Of a DNA stretch of 64,000 nucleotides, positions 1 to 8,201 are shown piece after piece. The translations under genes were made by a program, and so were the position numbers. Origin of the DNA: Proteiniphilum propionicum (GTDB taxonomy: Bacteria > Bacteroidota > Bacteroidia > Bacteroidales > Dysgonomonadaceae); NCBI RefSeq assembly GCF_022267555.1, contig NZ_CP073586.1, positions 186,001 to 250,000 of the forward strand, given 5' to 3'. Position 1 is the stretch's first letter. The number at the start of each line of letters is the position of its first letter. The notes beneath the pieces were generated by a model. The model searched no databases. It worked only from the letters and a program-made list of their open reading frames with translations, and was not told where the DNA came from.

Positions 1-69
1 AAAAAATATCCAGGAATGCAGGTTGGCTCACTCGAAGTTGCTAATAATAATGCCGGTAACTGGGAATAA
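1..69 (+). CDS. C-terminal tail of an unidentified protein (partial)
   Basis: An open frame enters from the left edge and stops at 67-69 (TAA), giving 22 residues that end in NNNAGNWE. It lies just upstream of the DUF3822 gene on the same strand, so it is probably the last gene of the preceding transcription unit. The fragment is too short to assign a family, and it could be a chance open frame. Confidence 0.4.
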   Translation, partial: KKYPGMQVGSLEVANNNAGNWE

Positions 70-91
70 TTGACTGTCCCTTCCAATAATT

Positions 92-907
92 ATGTTTTTA
101 CCGGAAAATATCGATTTAGCTCACTCCGAAAATTATAATTTATCCATTCGGTTAACGCCGGATGGATTTTCTTTTTCTATATACAACCCTTCCGACCCCT
201 CAATCTTTTACTTTCAGGAGACAGGCCTGAGCTGTAAATTATCATTCATTGATAATATAAAAAAAGTAATCTTCGATCTAGGTTTTTTCAGTCAGGCATT
301 CAATAAAACCACTGTAACCATGGTTACAAGGGACTATACAATTGTTCCTACACCATTCTTCGACAAAAAACAGGCAAAAGAAATATTCGATTTTAATTTC
401 TACAACAGAGATGGTGCCATACTCACTGATACCTGCTCAAATGAAGAATATCATATTGTTTTTCAGGCCGACCGGGATGTTTATTCATTCCTGTATCGTA
501 ATTTGTGGAATCCGCATTTCCGTCATCACTGCTCTCCACTGTTGTCATTGTTCGAAAACTACCGGGACAAAGACAACAAAAGTTGCTGTTTTGTGAATTT
601 TCACGATAGCTACGAAACCATAATATGTTACTCTGAAAATGGGCTTCTATCGGCAAACACTTTTCCTGCCGTTAACCATCACGACTCCACTTATTGCATC
701 GCAAGTGTATGGGAGAGATTGGGATTGAATCAAACAACCGACAAGCTCTATCTCTCAGGAGATGCCGATTCTCAAAAAACAGTCACCGATATTCTAAAAA
801 AGCTAATCCGGCACGTTGGCACTATTGAGTTGAATCCTGTTACAGTGCTAACCGAAGAGCAGAGAAGAACAATACCTACCGATATGATTGCAGACCTATG
901 CGTATAA
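92..907 (+). CDS. DUF3822 family protein
   Basis: This 271-residue protein has no signal peptide or membrane segment and looks cytoplasmic. Size, sequence character and position directly before rsmD match the DUF3822 family, a Bacteroidetes-specific family of unknown function usually found in this place. Its end overlaps the rsmD start by 10 bp (898-907), so the two are probably translationally coupled and may serve a related role in ribosome or RNA biology; that is inference from position only. The family call is by recognition, not by a profile search. Confidence 0.75.
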   Translation: MFLPENIDLAHSENYNLSIRLTPDGFSFSIYNPSDPSIFYFQETGLSCKLSFIDNIKKVIFDLGFFSQAFNKTTVTMVTRDYTIVPTPFFDKKQAKEIFDFNFYNRDGAILTDTCSNEEYHIVFQADRDVYSFLYRNLWNPHFRHHCSPLLSLFENYRDKDNKSCCFVNFHDSYETIICYSENGLLSANTFPAVNHHDSTYCIASVWERLGLNQTTDKLYLSGDADSQKTVTDILKKLIRHVGTIELNPVTVLTEEQRRTIPTDMIADLCV

Positions 908-1431
908 TAAGCGGGAAATATAAATCAAGAAGGATTCAGGTGCCGCCCAATTTGAAGGCTCGTCCTACGACCGATTTTGCCAGAGAGAGTCTTTTCAATA
1001 TTCTGAATAACAGGGTATACTGGGAAGAGACCTCTGCACTTGATCTTTTTTCCGGCACAGGAAGTATTGCCCTTGAACTGGTTTCCAGAGGATGCCCTTA
1101 TGTTGTGAGTGTGGAACAGAATCAAAACCATTTCAACTTCATTTGCCGTACCCAGGAGATGCTTGGAGCAAAGGAGCTGTATCCAGTAAAAGCAGACGCT
1201 TTTAAATATTTACAGTCACTCGGGCAACAGTTTGATTTTATTTTCGCCGATCCGCCTTATGAACTTCCGGGTATCGACTCACTGCCTGCCATCATCTTTG
1301 AAAAAAAACTCCTTAAGCCGGGTGGCCTTTTTGTGCTGGAACATTCCAAAAAATTCAATTTTTCACTTCTACCTCATTTTAGTGAAGAGAGGGTGTACGG
1401 CAATGTACATTTTTCATTTTTTACATTTTAA
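898..1431 (+). CDS. rsmD: 16S rRNA (guanine(966)-N2)-methyltransferase RsmD
   Basis: This 177-residue class I SAM-dependent methyltransferase modifies G966 of 16S rRNA in the small subunit. The N-terminal RIISGKYKSRRI stretch is typical of RsmD. The SAM-binding loop LDLFSGTGSIALE lies near residues 48-60, and the catalytic DPPY motif of N2-guanine methyltransferases is at residues 118-121. The length is slightly below the usual 180-200. It overlaps the DUF3822 gene by 10 bp. A hairpin at 1532-1558 downstream could end the transcript. Confidence 0.93.
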   Translation: MRIISGKYKSRRIQVPPNLKARPTTDFARESLFNILNNRVYWEETSALDLFSGTGSIALELVSRGCPYVVSVEQNQNHFNFICRTQEMLGAKELYPVKADAFKYLQSLGQQFDFIFADPPYELPGIDSLPAIIFEKKLLKPGGLFVLEHSKKFNFSLLPHFSEERVYGNVHFSFFTF

Positions 1432-1468
1432 TCCTGCAATAATTTATCTTATTTTTGCAGCGCATTTG

Positions 1469-1597
1469 ATAACAATTCGGTAAAAAATTAGAAAAACCTC
1501 ATAATCGATCAGCTATATACAAAATAAACCTAGCAAAAAAGCTGCAGCTATTTTTGCTGATTGTAAAGGTGTTTAAAATATTTACCGAAATACTTAT
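1469..1597. repeat. 129-bp element with terminal inverted repeats (copy C, divergent)
   Basis: The left end ATAACAATTCGGTAA (1469-1483) is an imperfect inverted match of the right end TTACCGAAATACTTAT (1582-1597). The span is 129 bp, the same as the two elements at 3681-3809 and 17112-17240, and the TTACCGAA right end with its preceding A-rich run resembles theirs. The interior is not obviously alike, so membership in the same family is tentative. It ends 21 bp before the TonB-receptor start and contains a palindrome at 1532-1558. Confidence 0.4.
1532..1558 (+). terminator. Near-perfect palindrome, possible rsmD terminator
   Basis: The sequence AGCAAAAAAGCTGCAGCT followed by ATTTTTGCT folds into a long hairpin centred on GCTGCAGC. 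It lies 100 bp after rsmD and 60 bp before the TonB-receptor gene. There is no clean U-tract after it, so it could equally be a protein-binding palindrome within the 129-bp element. Confidence 0.35.
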
Positions 1598-1618
1598 TTA
1601 ATAAAAAATGAATTTATT

Positions 1619-3661
1619 ATGGACAAAAAACAATTGAACGTAGCGAAGGTATTTCGTTTTAAGCGATTCGCCCGCAAGTCTTACAGCGTTTTCAACAGTC
1701 TCCACAAAACCGTTACAATCGGTGTTTTGTCGGGTTGCACTTTGATGAGCGCCCATGCAGTATCGGTGGAACCCATGGAACAGATTTATGTGGAAATGTC
1801 AACAGACTCCATTCCCCCGACTGAACTTGATGAAGTTGTGGTTACCGCATCAAAGGTTAATCTACCATTGAGCCTGGCAGCCAAGCAGGTAACAATTATA
1901 TCAAGACAGGAAATTGAGCGGGCACCCGTTCGCAGTATAGAAGACCTTCTGAATTACGTAGCAGGCGTAGATATCCTGCAGCGCGGGCCGCACGGCGTAC
2001 AGGCGGACATCTCTCTTCGTGGCGGATCATTCGATCAGACGGCCATCCTCCTAAACGGTGTAAACCTCACCAACCCCCAAACAGGACATTACAGTTTTAA
2101 CATTCCGGTCAATCTGTCCGATATCGAACGTATCGAGATCGTGCATGGGCCATCATCCCTTGTGTATGGTGCCGGTGCATTTTCCGGCGGAGTGAATATC
2201 ATCACCAAAAAAGATTCCAGATCTAACGGGATTGCAAAACTGGAAGGCGGAATGCATGGACTCTTCGGTGCAGAAGCTCGGGGTGCACATAAAACAAACA
2301 GTTCCTTCCATTCTTTATCGGCTGGGTACAAACATTCGGACGGATATATTAGAAACAGTGATTATAACATATTGAATCTTCTCTGGCAAAGCCGATTCAA
2401 TATCAACGGCTCTCACCTTGATTTTCAAGCCGGGCTGAACGATAAGAAGCAGGGAGCCAACACCTTTTATAGTGCCGCATATCCCAACCAGTTTGACGAC
2501 ACAAGGGGTGTTTTCATATCGGTCAGGGGAGAGACGGCCGGAAAGCTGAAAATTATCCCACACCTTTACTGGAGTCGTCATTTTGATGAATTTCAACTAA
2601 TACGTGAAGGTACTCCCGACATACCGGACTGGTATAAAGATCACAATTATCACAGGAGCGACGTTTTTGGTATGAACATAAATATGCAGTATGCCTCTCG
2701 TTGGGGTATCACAGGCTTCGGAGGAGAGTTCCGCAATGAAGGTATCATGAGCAGTGTGCTGGGAAGACCTATGGAAGAAAAGAACGGAAAATATACAAAA
2801 TCGGATAACCGCAGCAACATCAGCTTTTTTCTGGAACACAATTTTATCTTCAACAAGCTCACCTTCTCGATAGGTGGTTTACTTAATCATAATACTGCTG
2901 TTATCAATAAATTCGACCTCTATCCGGCGCTGAACGCGTCATACAGGCCTTTTGAGCTGTTAAAGTTTTATGCCTCGTGGAATAAAGCTTCGCGTATGCC
3001 CACCTTCACCGATCTTTATTATACAACTAAAACACACATCGGCAACAGCAACCTTGCATCCGAACAGTCCGAAGCATTTGAAACCGGTGCAAAATACACA
3101 CATCCTGTGGTAAAAGGGAGCCTTGCAGTTTTCTACCTGAAGGGGAGAAATATGATCGACTGGGTAAAACCTTCTCCCGATGCTTTATGGGAGTCCAGAA
3201 ATCACACCAAACTAAACACAAAGGGTTTTGAAGCCAACCTTGGTCTGGATCTTAAGGAATTGTTAGGTGCTGATCAGCCATTTAGGTCCATCAATACCGG
3301 ATATATGTATCTTTACCAGAATAAGGTTGAAGATGAATTGATATCCAACTACACGCTGAATCATCTCCGCCACAAATTCACTGCAACCCTTCATCACGAA
3401 GTGGTGAGGAACATCACCTTGTCGTGGAATTTCCGCTGGCAAGAGCGTGCCGGGTCTTATGTAAAATATGTTGCCCTTCAGCCGGGAGAACGGGTGGAGT
3501 TCACTCCATTCGCTTTATTGGATGTAAAGGCAAATTACACTCTCCGCAAATTTGATCTATTTGTCAACGCAAACAACATCTTCCACACCACTCATGTCGA
3601 TTTCGGCAATATTCCCCAACCGGGATTCTGGTTGTCTGGCGGGGCAAGTGTTCAATTTTAA
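1619..3661 (+). CDS. TonB-dependent outer-membrane receptor, BtuB-like
   Basis: This 680-residue outer-membrane receptor imports a ligand with energy from TonB. An N-terminal export segment is followed by a TonB-box-like ELDEVVVTAS near residue 70, then the plug domain (RSIEDLLNYVAGVDI, SLRGGSFDQTAILLNGV, IEIVHGPSSLVYGAGAFSGGVNI, about residues 95-195) and a 22-strand-type barrel ending in aromatic Phe. The long arginine-rich N-terminus and the plug resemble cobalamin-type (BtuB) receptors of Bacteroidales. I see no B12 riboswitch box upstream, so the ligand is not established. It stands alone, bracketed by two 129-bp repeat elements. Confidence 0.85.
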   Translation: MDKKQLNVAKVFRFKRFARKSYSVFNSLHKTVTIGVLSGCTLMSAHAVSVEPMEQIYVEMSTDSIPPTELDEVVVTASKVNLPLSLAAKQVTIISRQEIERAPVRSIEDLLNYVAGVDILQRGPHGVQADISLRGGSFDQTAILLNGVNLTNPQTGHYSFNIPVNLSDIERIEIVHGPSSLVYGAGAFSGGVNIITKKDSRSNGIAKLEGGMHGLFGAEARGAHKTNSSFHSLSAGYKHSDGYIRNSDYNILNLLWQSRFNINGSHLDFQAGLNDKKQGANTFYSAAYPNQFDDTRGVFISVRGETAGKLKIIPHLYWSRHFDEFQLIREGTPDIPDWYKDHNYHRSDVFGMNINMQYASRWGITGFGGEFRNEGIMSSVLGRPMEEKNGKYTKSDNRSNISFFLEHNFIFNKLTFSIGGLLNHNTAVINKFDLYPALNASYRPFELLKFYASWNKASRMPTFTDLYYTTKTHIGNSNLASEQSEAFETGAKYTHPVVKGSLAVFYLKGRNMIDWVKPSPDALWESRNHTKLNTKGFEANLGLDLKELLGADQPFRSINTGYMYLYQNKVEDELISNYTLNHLRHKFTATLHHEVVRNITLSWNFRWQERAGSYVKYVALQPGERVEFTPFALLDVKANYTLRKFDLFVNANNIFHTTHVDFGNIPQPGFWLSGGASVQF

Positions 3662-3680
3662 AATCAGCGTCTTTAAATAT

Positions 3681-3809
3681 AATGCTTCGTTAAAACTTCA
3701 TTTATAATACTGACAGTCAATAATTTATGCCAAATCTTCAGAAAGCGCCATAGTCTATTGATATTCAGTGTAATAGAAGAACTGTTTTAAAAAAATTACC
3801 GAAGTATTG
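3681..3809. repeat. 129-bp MITE-like element (copy A)
   Basis: It begins AATGCTTCGTTAA and ends TTACCGAAGTATTG; the ends are imperfect inverted repeats (11 of 13 positions for AATGCTTCGTTAA against AATACTTCGGTAA). A second copy of the same length sits at 17112-17240, with about 51 of the first 52 bases identical, a diverged middle and a conserved last 40 bases. No coding frame is present. Size, non-coding interior and inverted ends suggest a miniature inverted-repeat element. No clear target duplication was found at this copy. Confidence 0.65.
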
Positions 3810-3869
3810 ATAATAAGAATTTAATGCTGTTACAGACTTATTGCCCCCGTGTTAAGGCAGGCAATCTGT

Positions 3870-3888
3870 GCTGTAGCAGCTTTTTTTT
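3870..3888 (+). terminator. Weak hairpin with T8 tract
   Basis: A short GCTG-TAG-CAGC stem is followed directly by eight T residues. It lies 209 bp after the TonB-receptor stop. The stem is only 4 bp, so this is a weak candidate intrinsic terminator placed before the promoter at 3941. Confidence 0.35.
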
Positions 3889-3940
3889 GATAAAACCTTA
3901 AAAGGACAAGAGTTGCCCAAACGCAATACCGTAAATTGCC

Positions 3941-3972
3941 TTTGGTAGAATAAGATCAAAATCGTATATTTG
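3941..3972 (+). promoter_or_regulatory. Bacteroidetes sigma-ABfr-type promoter for the 4122 gene
   Basis: TTTG at 3941-3944 is separated by 20 bp from TATATTTG at 3965-3972, matching the Bacteroidetes consensus TTTG-N19-21-TAnnTTTG. The predicted start of transcription is near 3978, giving a 5' leader of about 144 nt before the ATG at 4122. Confidence 0.65.
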
Positions 3973-3978
3973 ATCTTT

Positions 3979-4087
3979 GAGTCCTCTCCGAAAACCTCAA
4001 AACTCATTTTTATTGGTTTGCAACTTATTGAAAATCAATGTTCATATTGTGAAATTTTCAAGAAAAAAGACTTATCGGAGGAGACTC
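3979..4087 (+). other. 109-bp segment closed by a 12-bp inverted repeat: structured leader or mobile remnant
   Basis: GAGTCCTCTCCG (3979-3990) pairs with CGGAGGAGACTC (4076-4087), ten Watson-Crick pairs plus one wobble and one mismatch. The left arm begins at the predicted transcription start of the promoter at 3941-3972, so the RNA would open with a stem enclosing about 85 nt. An inner ATTGAAAATCAAT hairpin sits near 4028-4040. The similarity of the ends reaches further inward (CCGAAAA against CCGATAA), so a small transposon remnant with terminal inverted repeats is an alternative. It matches no riboswitch class I recognise. Confidence 0.45.
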
Positions 4088-4121
4088 ATCTTTCATCAAT
4101 AAAAATCCAAACAGTACCGAT

Positions 4122-5018
4122 ATGTTTCAAAAACTAGTTGCGATAGAGCCTGTCAGTTTAATTCCTTCTGCAGAAAAAAAACTGCATTCATTCGCAAAAG
4201 AGGTTATCCTCTACCCCGATATTCCAAAAGATGATCATGAGATTGCAGCACGAATAGGAGATGCCGACGCAGTATTGCTTAGCTATACCTCCCAACTTGG
4301 GAAGGCCTCCCTTGAGCAATGTTCCAATGTGAAATATATAGGCATGTGCAACTCTCTTTACTCTCCCAAGAGCGCCAACGTGGATATCACTTATGCTAAT
4401 AGCCGGAATATAACTGTTACCGGCATCCGGGATTATGGCGATGAGGGCGTGGTGGAGTATGTAATCAGTGAGTTGATACGATGCCTGCACGGTTTTGGCC
4501 AAACACCATGGGATGGTGTGGCAAGGGAGATTACCGGTCTGAAAGCCGGAATTGTGGGACTGGGTAAGTCGGGGGGCATGATTGCTGATGCTCTTCACTT
4601 CTTCGGTGCAGAGATATCATATTTTGCCAGGAGTGAGAAGGCTACAGCCAGAACAAAAGGGTATCGTTTTCTTCCATTAGATGAACTGCTTGAAGAGAGC
4701 GAATCGGTTTTTTGCTGTCTCAACAAAAATACAGTTTTATTACACGAGGCCCAGTTTGAAAAGCTGGGTAATAAGAAGATTCTATTCAACACGGGACTCT
4801 CCCCTGCATGGGATGAAACATCTTTTTTGAAATGGCTCGAAGGCGATAATATATGTTTTTGCGACACAGTAGGTGCCTTGGGAGGCGAACATCTAATCGA
4901 CCACCCGAAAGTGCGCTGCATGCGGGTATCTACCGGACGTACCCGGCAGGCTTTCGACCGGTTAAGCAAAAAGGTATTGCAGAACCTTTCCGTCTATACC
5001 GGAATAGAGTTGCTATAA
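4122..5018 (+). CDS. D-isomer-specific 2-hydroxyacid dehydrogenase-like protein
   Basis: This 298-residue cytoplasmic protein has a two-part layout: a flavodoxin-like substrate half (residues 1 to about 100 and the C-terminus) around a Rossmann NAD-binding half. The dinucleotide loop is GLKAGIVGLGKSGGMIADAL near residues 142-161, and ADAVLLSYTSQL and FNTGLSP resemble the family's strand-loop elements. The catalytic Arg/Glu/His set is not clearly recognisable, and the C-terminal third is short for the family, so substrate and activity are uncertain. It is transcribed alone from a good promoter behind an unusual leader, convergent with the next gene. Confidence 0.7.
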   Translation: MFQKLVAIEPVSLIPSAEKKLHSFAKEVILYPDIPKDDHEIAARIGDADAVLLSYTSQLGKASLEQCSNVKYIGMCNSLYSPKSANVDITYANSRNITVTGIRDYGDEGVVEYVISELIRCLHGFGQTPWDGVAREITGLKAGIVGLGKSGGMIADALHFFGAEISYFARSEKATARTKGYRFLPLDELLEESESVFCCLNKNTVLLHEAQFEKLGNKKILFNTGLSPAWDETSFLKWLEGDNICFCDTVGALGGEHLIDHPKVRCMRVSTGRTRQAFDRLSKKVLQNLSVYTGIELL

Positions 5019-5087
5019 ACGCCGGTCAAACGGATAGAAGCCTTTAATAAAAAAGCGACTGGCCGCTTCTCATCAACCTGTTCAAAA

Positions 5088-5876
5088 TCAAAATACAATG
5101 GGAGAAGCAATGTTTTGCAAGGTGCTTACCACCGACCAGGCGGCAATTTCGGGAGTGGCACTAAATACATCAACCACAGCGTGCACCTGATCGTTCTTTA
5201 TCTCCACCCGCTGCCTGTCGCCCGTGAAATCTGGAGTCGACTTCATAGTCACCTGTAAGTTCTCCGGCCCAACGGTCGCCAGTGAGGCAGCTACGGCCAC
5301 ATTCAAACCGGTGGGAAAAGTTTCAATTGCTTCACGGGTTGTACCGGAAAAAATAACCTTATTGCTTGTTTCCATATCAGGAGTGTAGAAGGAAGACTCT
5401 CTAAGTGCCTTCACCCCTTTCACATTCAGGAATCCGGCAGCTGCATTACCCATGAGGGTGGCTGTTCTGAGCACATCAAATCCTCCCGTAGCACCGGAGG
5501 CAATATAAACACGCGCACCGTAGTCTTTTGCAGTTCTCTTTACCTCCTCGCAAAAATGAGTATCAGCCAAAGCCCCGATAGATAGTGTAACGATAGACGT
5601 ACCGTTTTTAAGTGTCGGCAATGCAAGCTCCTTCATTGCTGCTGGAGATGCAGCCTCCACCAGAAAATCTGGTTTTAAAGTGAGCAGCTTTTCCAGCGAT
5701 TTGCATGCTTTGCACTTATACCCATGCTTCTCCATCTTTGCGGCAAGTCGATCTGCCTTTGCCGCCGTTCTCGAATAAACACCAATCAAAACATAGCCGG
5801 GCAACAAGCCCTTCAATAGCGCATCAGCCACAATATCCGCCAGATAACCGCATCCAACAATCACTAATTTTTTCAT
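5088..5876 (-). CDS. Aspartate dehydrogenase-like protein (DUF108 family)
   Basis: The protein is 262 residues from the ATG at 5876; an upstream extension to 5912 is rejected because the promoter overlaps it. The N-terminus KKLVIVGCGYLADIVADALL is a Rossmann NAD(P) loop. SGATGGFDVLRTATLMGNAA corresponds to the SGAxGGxDALRAA signature of L-aspartate dehydrogenase (NadX/TM1643 type), which oxidises L-aspartate to iminoaspartate or oxaloacetate. NVAVAASLATVGPENLQVTM matches the C-terminal domain. No nadA or nadC is adjacent, so a role in NAD synthesis is not supported by context. The mRNA appears leaderless. Confidence 0.78.
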   Translation of the reverse strand: MKKLVIVGCGYLADIVADALLKGLLPGYVLIGVYSRTAAKADRLAAKMEKHGYKCKACKSLEKLLTLKPDFLVEAASPAAMKELALPTLKNGTSIVTLSIGALADTHFCEEVKRTAKDYGARVYIASGATGGFDVLRTATLMGNAAAGFLNVKGVKALRESSFYTPDMETSNKVIFSGTTREAIETFPTGLNVAVAASLATVGPENLQVTMKSTPDFTGDRQRVEIKNDQVHAVVDVFSATPEIAAWSVVSTLQNIASPIVF

Positions 5877-5881
5877 AGCTG

Positions 5882-5913
5882 CAAAGTTAGTGTCTTTTAG
5901 CTGAATGCCCAAA
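5882..5913 (-). promoter_or_regulatory. Promoter giving a leaderless mRNA for the aspartate dehydrogenase-like gene
   Basis: On the minus strand TTTG (5910-5913), a 20-bp spacer and TAACTTTG (5882-5889) match the Bacteroidetes promoter consensus exactly. The start codon begins at 5876, about 6 nt after the -7 box, which is where transcription should start, so the mRNA probably begins at or within one or two bases of the AUG. Confidence 0.65.
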
Positions 5914-6066
5914 CACCCTTCATGAGCAATCTACACATTGCCTGTCCATAAATATACAATATCACATTCTTTTTCAGTATTACAGCATACAAATTAAAAT
6001 TTTTTATTCGAATCATTTTTGCTTAATTTGCATTTATATTTATTTTAAATACATTTTATAAATTTG

Positions 6067-6609
6067 GTGAAAATAGAGAATGATATTGCTTTAGTTTACA
6101 ATCTCTATGTGGATGATCTGTTCACATACGGAACCTACCTCGGTTTTAATGGAGAGGTTGTAAAAGATGCAATACACGATATTTTTGTGAAAATAACTAT
6201 TGATAGAGATATCCTGAACGACGTATCAAATATAAAGTTCTATCTTCTCAGATCACTAAAAAATAGGCTAATAGACATATACAAACGCCAGAAAGGACAG
6301 ATTCCCCTTGAAGAGATTGATGCAGCGGTGGAAGTCCCATTCAACATACATGTAAACGTTGAGGACCTTATAATTGAAAGAGAGGAGAAGATACAGATAA
6401 AAGCTGATATAGAACAAATGCTCAATGCTCTCACCGACCGGCAGCGCGAAATTATTTATCTCCGCTATGTACAAGAGTATGACTATCTGCAAATTGCCGA
6501 ACTTCTGCAAATCAGTGTTCACGGCTGCCGCAAACTTGTATCGAAAGCTATCCTCAGCCTCCGTGAAAAATTTGGATCCCTCACCCTGCTTTTGGCTCTC
6601 TTATCGTAA
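6067..6609 (+). CDS. ECF-type RNA polymerase sigma-70 factor
   Basis: This is a 180-residue ECF sigma factor read from GTG at 6067 (TTG at 6064 is the other choice; no ATG is available). Region 2 is around residues 10-75 (YVDDLFTYGTYLGFNGEVVKD) and region 4 around 115-170 (LTDRQREIIYLRYV, then a helix-turn-helix AELLQISVHGCRKLVSKA). It is followed by FecR, SusC and SusD, the standard trans-envelope signalling order in which a ligand at SusC releases this factor from FecR to drive the locus. A TAAATTTG -7-like box touches the start codon at 6059-6066, so the true start may need checking. Confidence 0.9.
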   Translation: MKIENDIALVYNLYVDDLFTYGTYLGFNGEVVKDAIHDIFVKITIDRDILNDVSNIKFYLLRSLKNRLIDIYKRQKGQIPLEEIDAAVEVPFNIHVNVEDLIIEREEKIQIKADIEQMLNALTDRQREIIYLRYVQEYDYLQIAELLQISVHGCRKLVSKAILSLREKFGSLTLLLALLS

Positions 6610-6886
6610 TCTCATTTGGACATGACTTATATTTATTCTTTTGCCTTCATTCTGTAACTGCTCTGCTAATGATCCTTTCTTATTTTATCACCACACATCA
6701 TAATATCAAGGAATTTGTTCTTCTTCTCGGATTTCATCATTTCCCAGCTACTTTTACCTGTCATTTTTAATCTTCGAATGTTAAATTTACAAGATTTTTC
6801 AAATACAAGGGGATAAATTTTTCCCGTAGTCGTCTATTTAATAAACGCGCTTCTAACTGGTATAAGCCGCATGAAATGAATTTACG

Positions 6887-8071
6887 ATGCCAACTTATAT
6901 ACGATATACCGATTTTCTAAAAGACAAGCAGTTTATCCGGTGGCAACTAGCCCCGAATAGGGAGCTAGAAGCGCATTGGGAAGATTTTATCAAAAAAAAT
7001 CAACACCTGAACTATGAACTTCAACAAGCGATTGATTACCTTAAAACAAACGGACTGAACAAAAGCACCTTAAACGAGGATGAACGGTTACGCTTGTTGA
7101 ATGAAATTAAATCCACCGTCGAACGGTCGTTGAAAAAAACAAAACACCGCCGGCTTATCCAACTCTCCGTTGCTTCGTGCGCTGCTATAGCCCTACTTAT
7201 TATTGGATTAAACCACTTTGTTTTTCAAGAAAAAGAAACCCGATTTTCACCGGAACAAGAACTCATAGTTGGAAATCTATTAAACAATGAAGATATTCAA
7301 CTGATTACGGACGAAGATTCGTTGTCTTTTCAAAACGATGTACAGGTAGAATTCTATGAAAGCGGAAAAGTAAAAATCACACATGGTAACAATGAAGAAA
7401 AAACCGCAGAATTAACTGGAAGTAAACAAAATACACTAATCGTTCCGTACGGAAAACGCTCCACACTTACCCTTTCCGACGGTAGTAAAGTATGGCTTAA
7501 CTCCGGATCCGTTCTCGAATTTCCAGCACAATTCGGCAGCAAAAAAAGAGAAATACGTCTTACATCCGGAGAGATGTACATCGAAGTGATACCCGACAGT
7601 CAAAAACCGTTTCACGTGCATACCTCCGATTTTAACGTAAAGGTGTACGGCACCAAATTCAACGTCTCGGCATACGCCGACTCCCCTCGATCGGTTGTGC
7701 TGGTGGAAGGCCGGGTGAGTTTGCAACCCGTGAATAAAAAGGAAACCTTTTTGTCACCCAGCGAACAGGCTGTTTATTCAGACAACGGAACCTTCAACAC
7801 GCAAAAAGTAGACGTGACTCAGTTTATCAGCTGGAAAAACGGTTACCTGGAATTCGATAAAACCCCCATGACGGAAGTACTGAAACAGATCGGAAGATAT
7901 TACAACCTCTCTTTTGACTTCGACAACGATGTGAATCTACAGAAACGCACCTGTACCGGAAAGATCTTCCTTTCAGAAAACCTGGATAACGTAATGACCA
8001 CGGTAGGACTTCTTTCCTCAACCAAATACATAAAGGACAACAATCAAGTATTTATAATTAATGAACCCTAA
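6887..8071 (+). CDS. FecR-family anti-sigma factor
   Basis: This 394-residue inner-membrane signalling protein has a cytoplasmic N-terminal part (about 1-85), one transmembrane helix near 87-107 (LIQLSVASCAAIALLIIGLNHF), a periplasmic FecR domain around 180-280 (VPYGKRSTLTLSDGSKVWLN, SGEMYIEV, FHVHTSDFNVKVYGTKFNV) and a C-terminal DUF4974 region (FDKTPMTEVLKQIGRYYNL). FecR proteins hold the partner ECF factor until the STN domain of the cognate SusC contacts the periplasmic part. The 277-bp gap from the sigma gene holds no other recognisable gene. Confidence 0.92.
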   Translation: MPTYIRYTDFLKDKQFIRWQLAPNRELEAHWEDFIKKNQHLNYELQQAIDYLKTNGLNKSTLNEDERLRLLNEIKSTVERSLKKTKHRRLIQLSVASCAAIALLIIGLNHFVFQEKETRFSPEQELIVGNLLNNEDIQLITDEDSLSFQNDVQVEFYESGKVKITHGNNEEKTAELTGSKQNTLIVPYGKRSTLTLSDGSKVWLNSGSVLEFPAQFGSKKREIRLTSGEMYIEVIPDSQKPFHVHTSDFNVKVYGTKFNVSAYADSPRSVVLVEGRVSLQPVNKKETFLSPSEQAVYSDNGTFNTQKVDVTQFISWKNGYLEFDKTPMTEVLKQIGRYYNLSFDFDNDVNLQKRTCTGKIFLSENLDNVMTTVGLLSSTKYIKDNNQVFIINEP

Positions 8072-8107
8072 TTAAACTTTAAGCCTATGCACAAAGATAG
8101 ATGATAA

Positions 8108-8150
8108 TAAAAAAACAAAAAGCCGAACGATACCGTGAATATCGTCCGGC
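8108..8150 (-). terminator. Intrinsic terminator reading leftwards between fecR and susC
   Basis: On the minus strand GCCGGACGATA, a short loop, and TATCGTTCGGC are followed by a T-rich tract (complement of the A-run at 8108-8121). The stem is long and the tract lies only on the minus-strand 3' side, so it would terminate transcription running leftward, not the susCD mRNA. No annotated minus-strand gene ends here, which points to an antisense RNA. Confidence 0.6.
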
Positions 8151-8190
8151 CAGATTGAATTTAATTACCTTGATTATTAATAATTAAAAT
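8112..8190 (-). ncRNA. Candidate cis-antisense small RNA over the susC leader
   Basis: A TATCTTTG -7 box lies on the minus strand at 8195-8202 (CAAAGATA on the plus strand), overlapping the susC ATG. RNA starting near 8189 would run about 78 nt to the terminator hairpin at 8122-8150 and its U-tract. Cis-antisense RNAs of similar size and place (DonS type) are known at Bacteroides PULs, where they repress susC. No good -33 TTTG is seen, so the promoter is only half supported. Confidence 0.45.
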
Positions 8191-8201
8191 CATACAAAGA
8201 T

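Noticed and set aside
1432-1618. Cobalamin riboswitch before the BtuB-like receptor
   Set aside because: The conserved B12-box and surrounding helices are not visible; the hairpin at 1532 is a simple palindrome.
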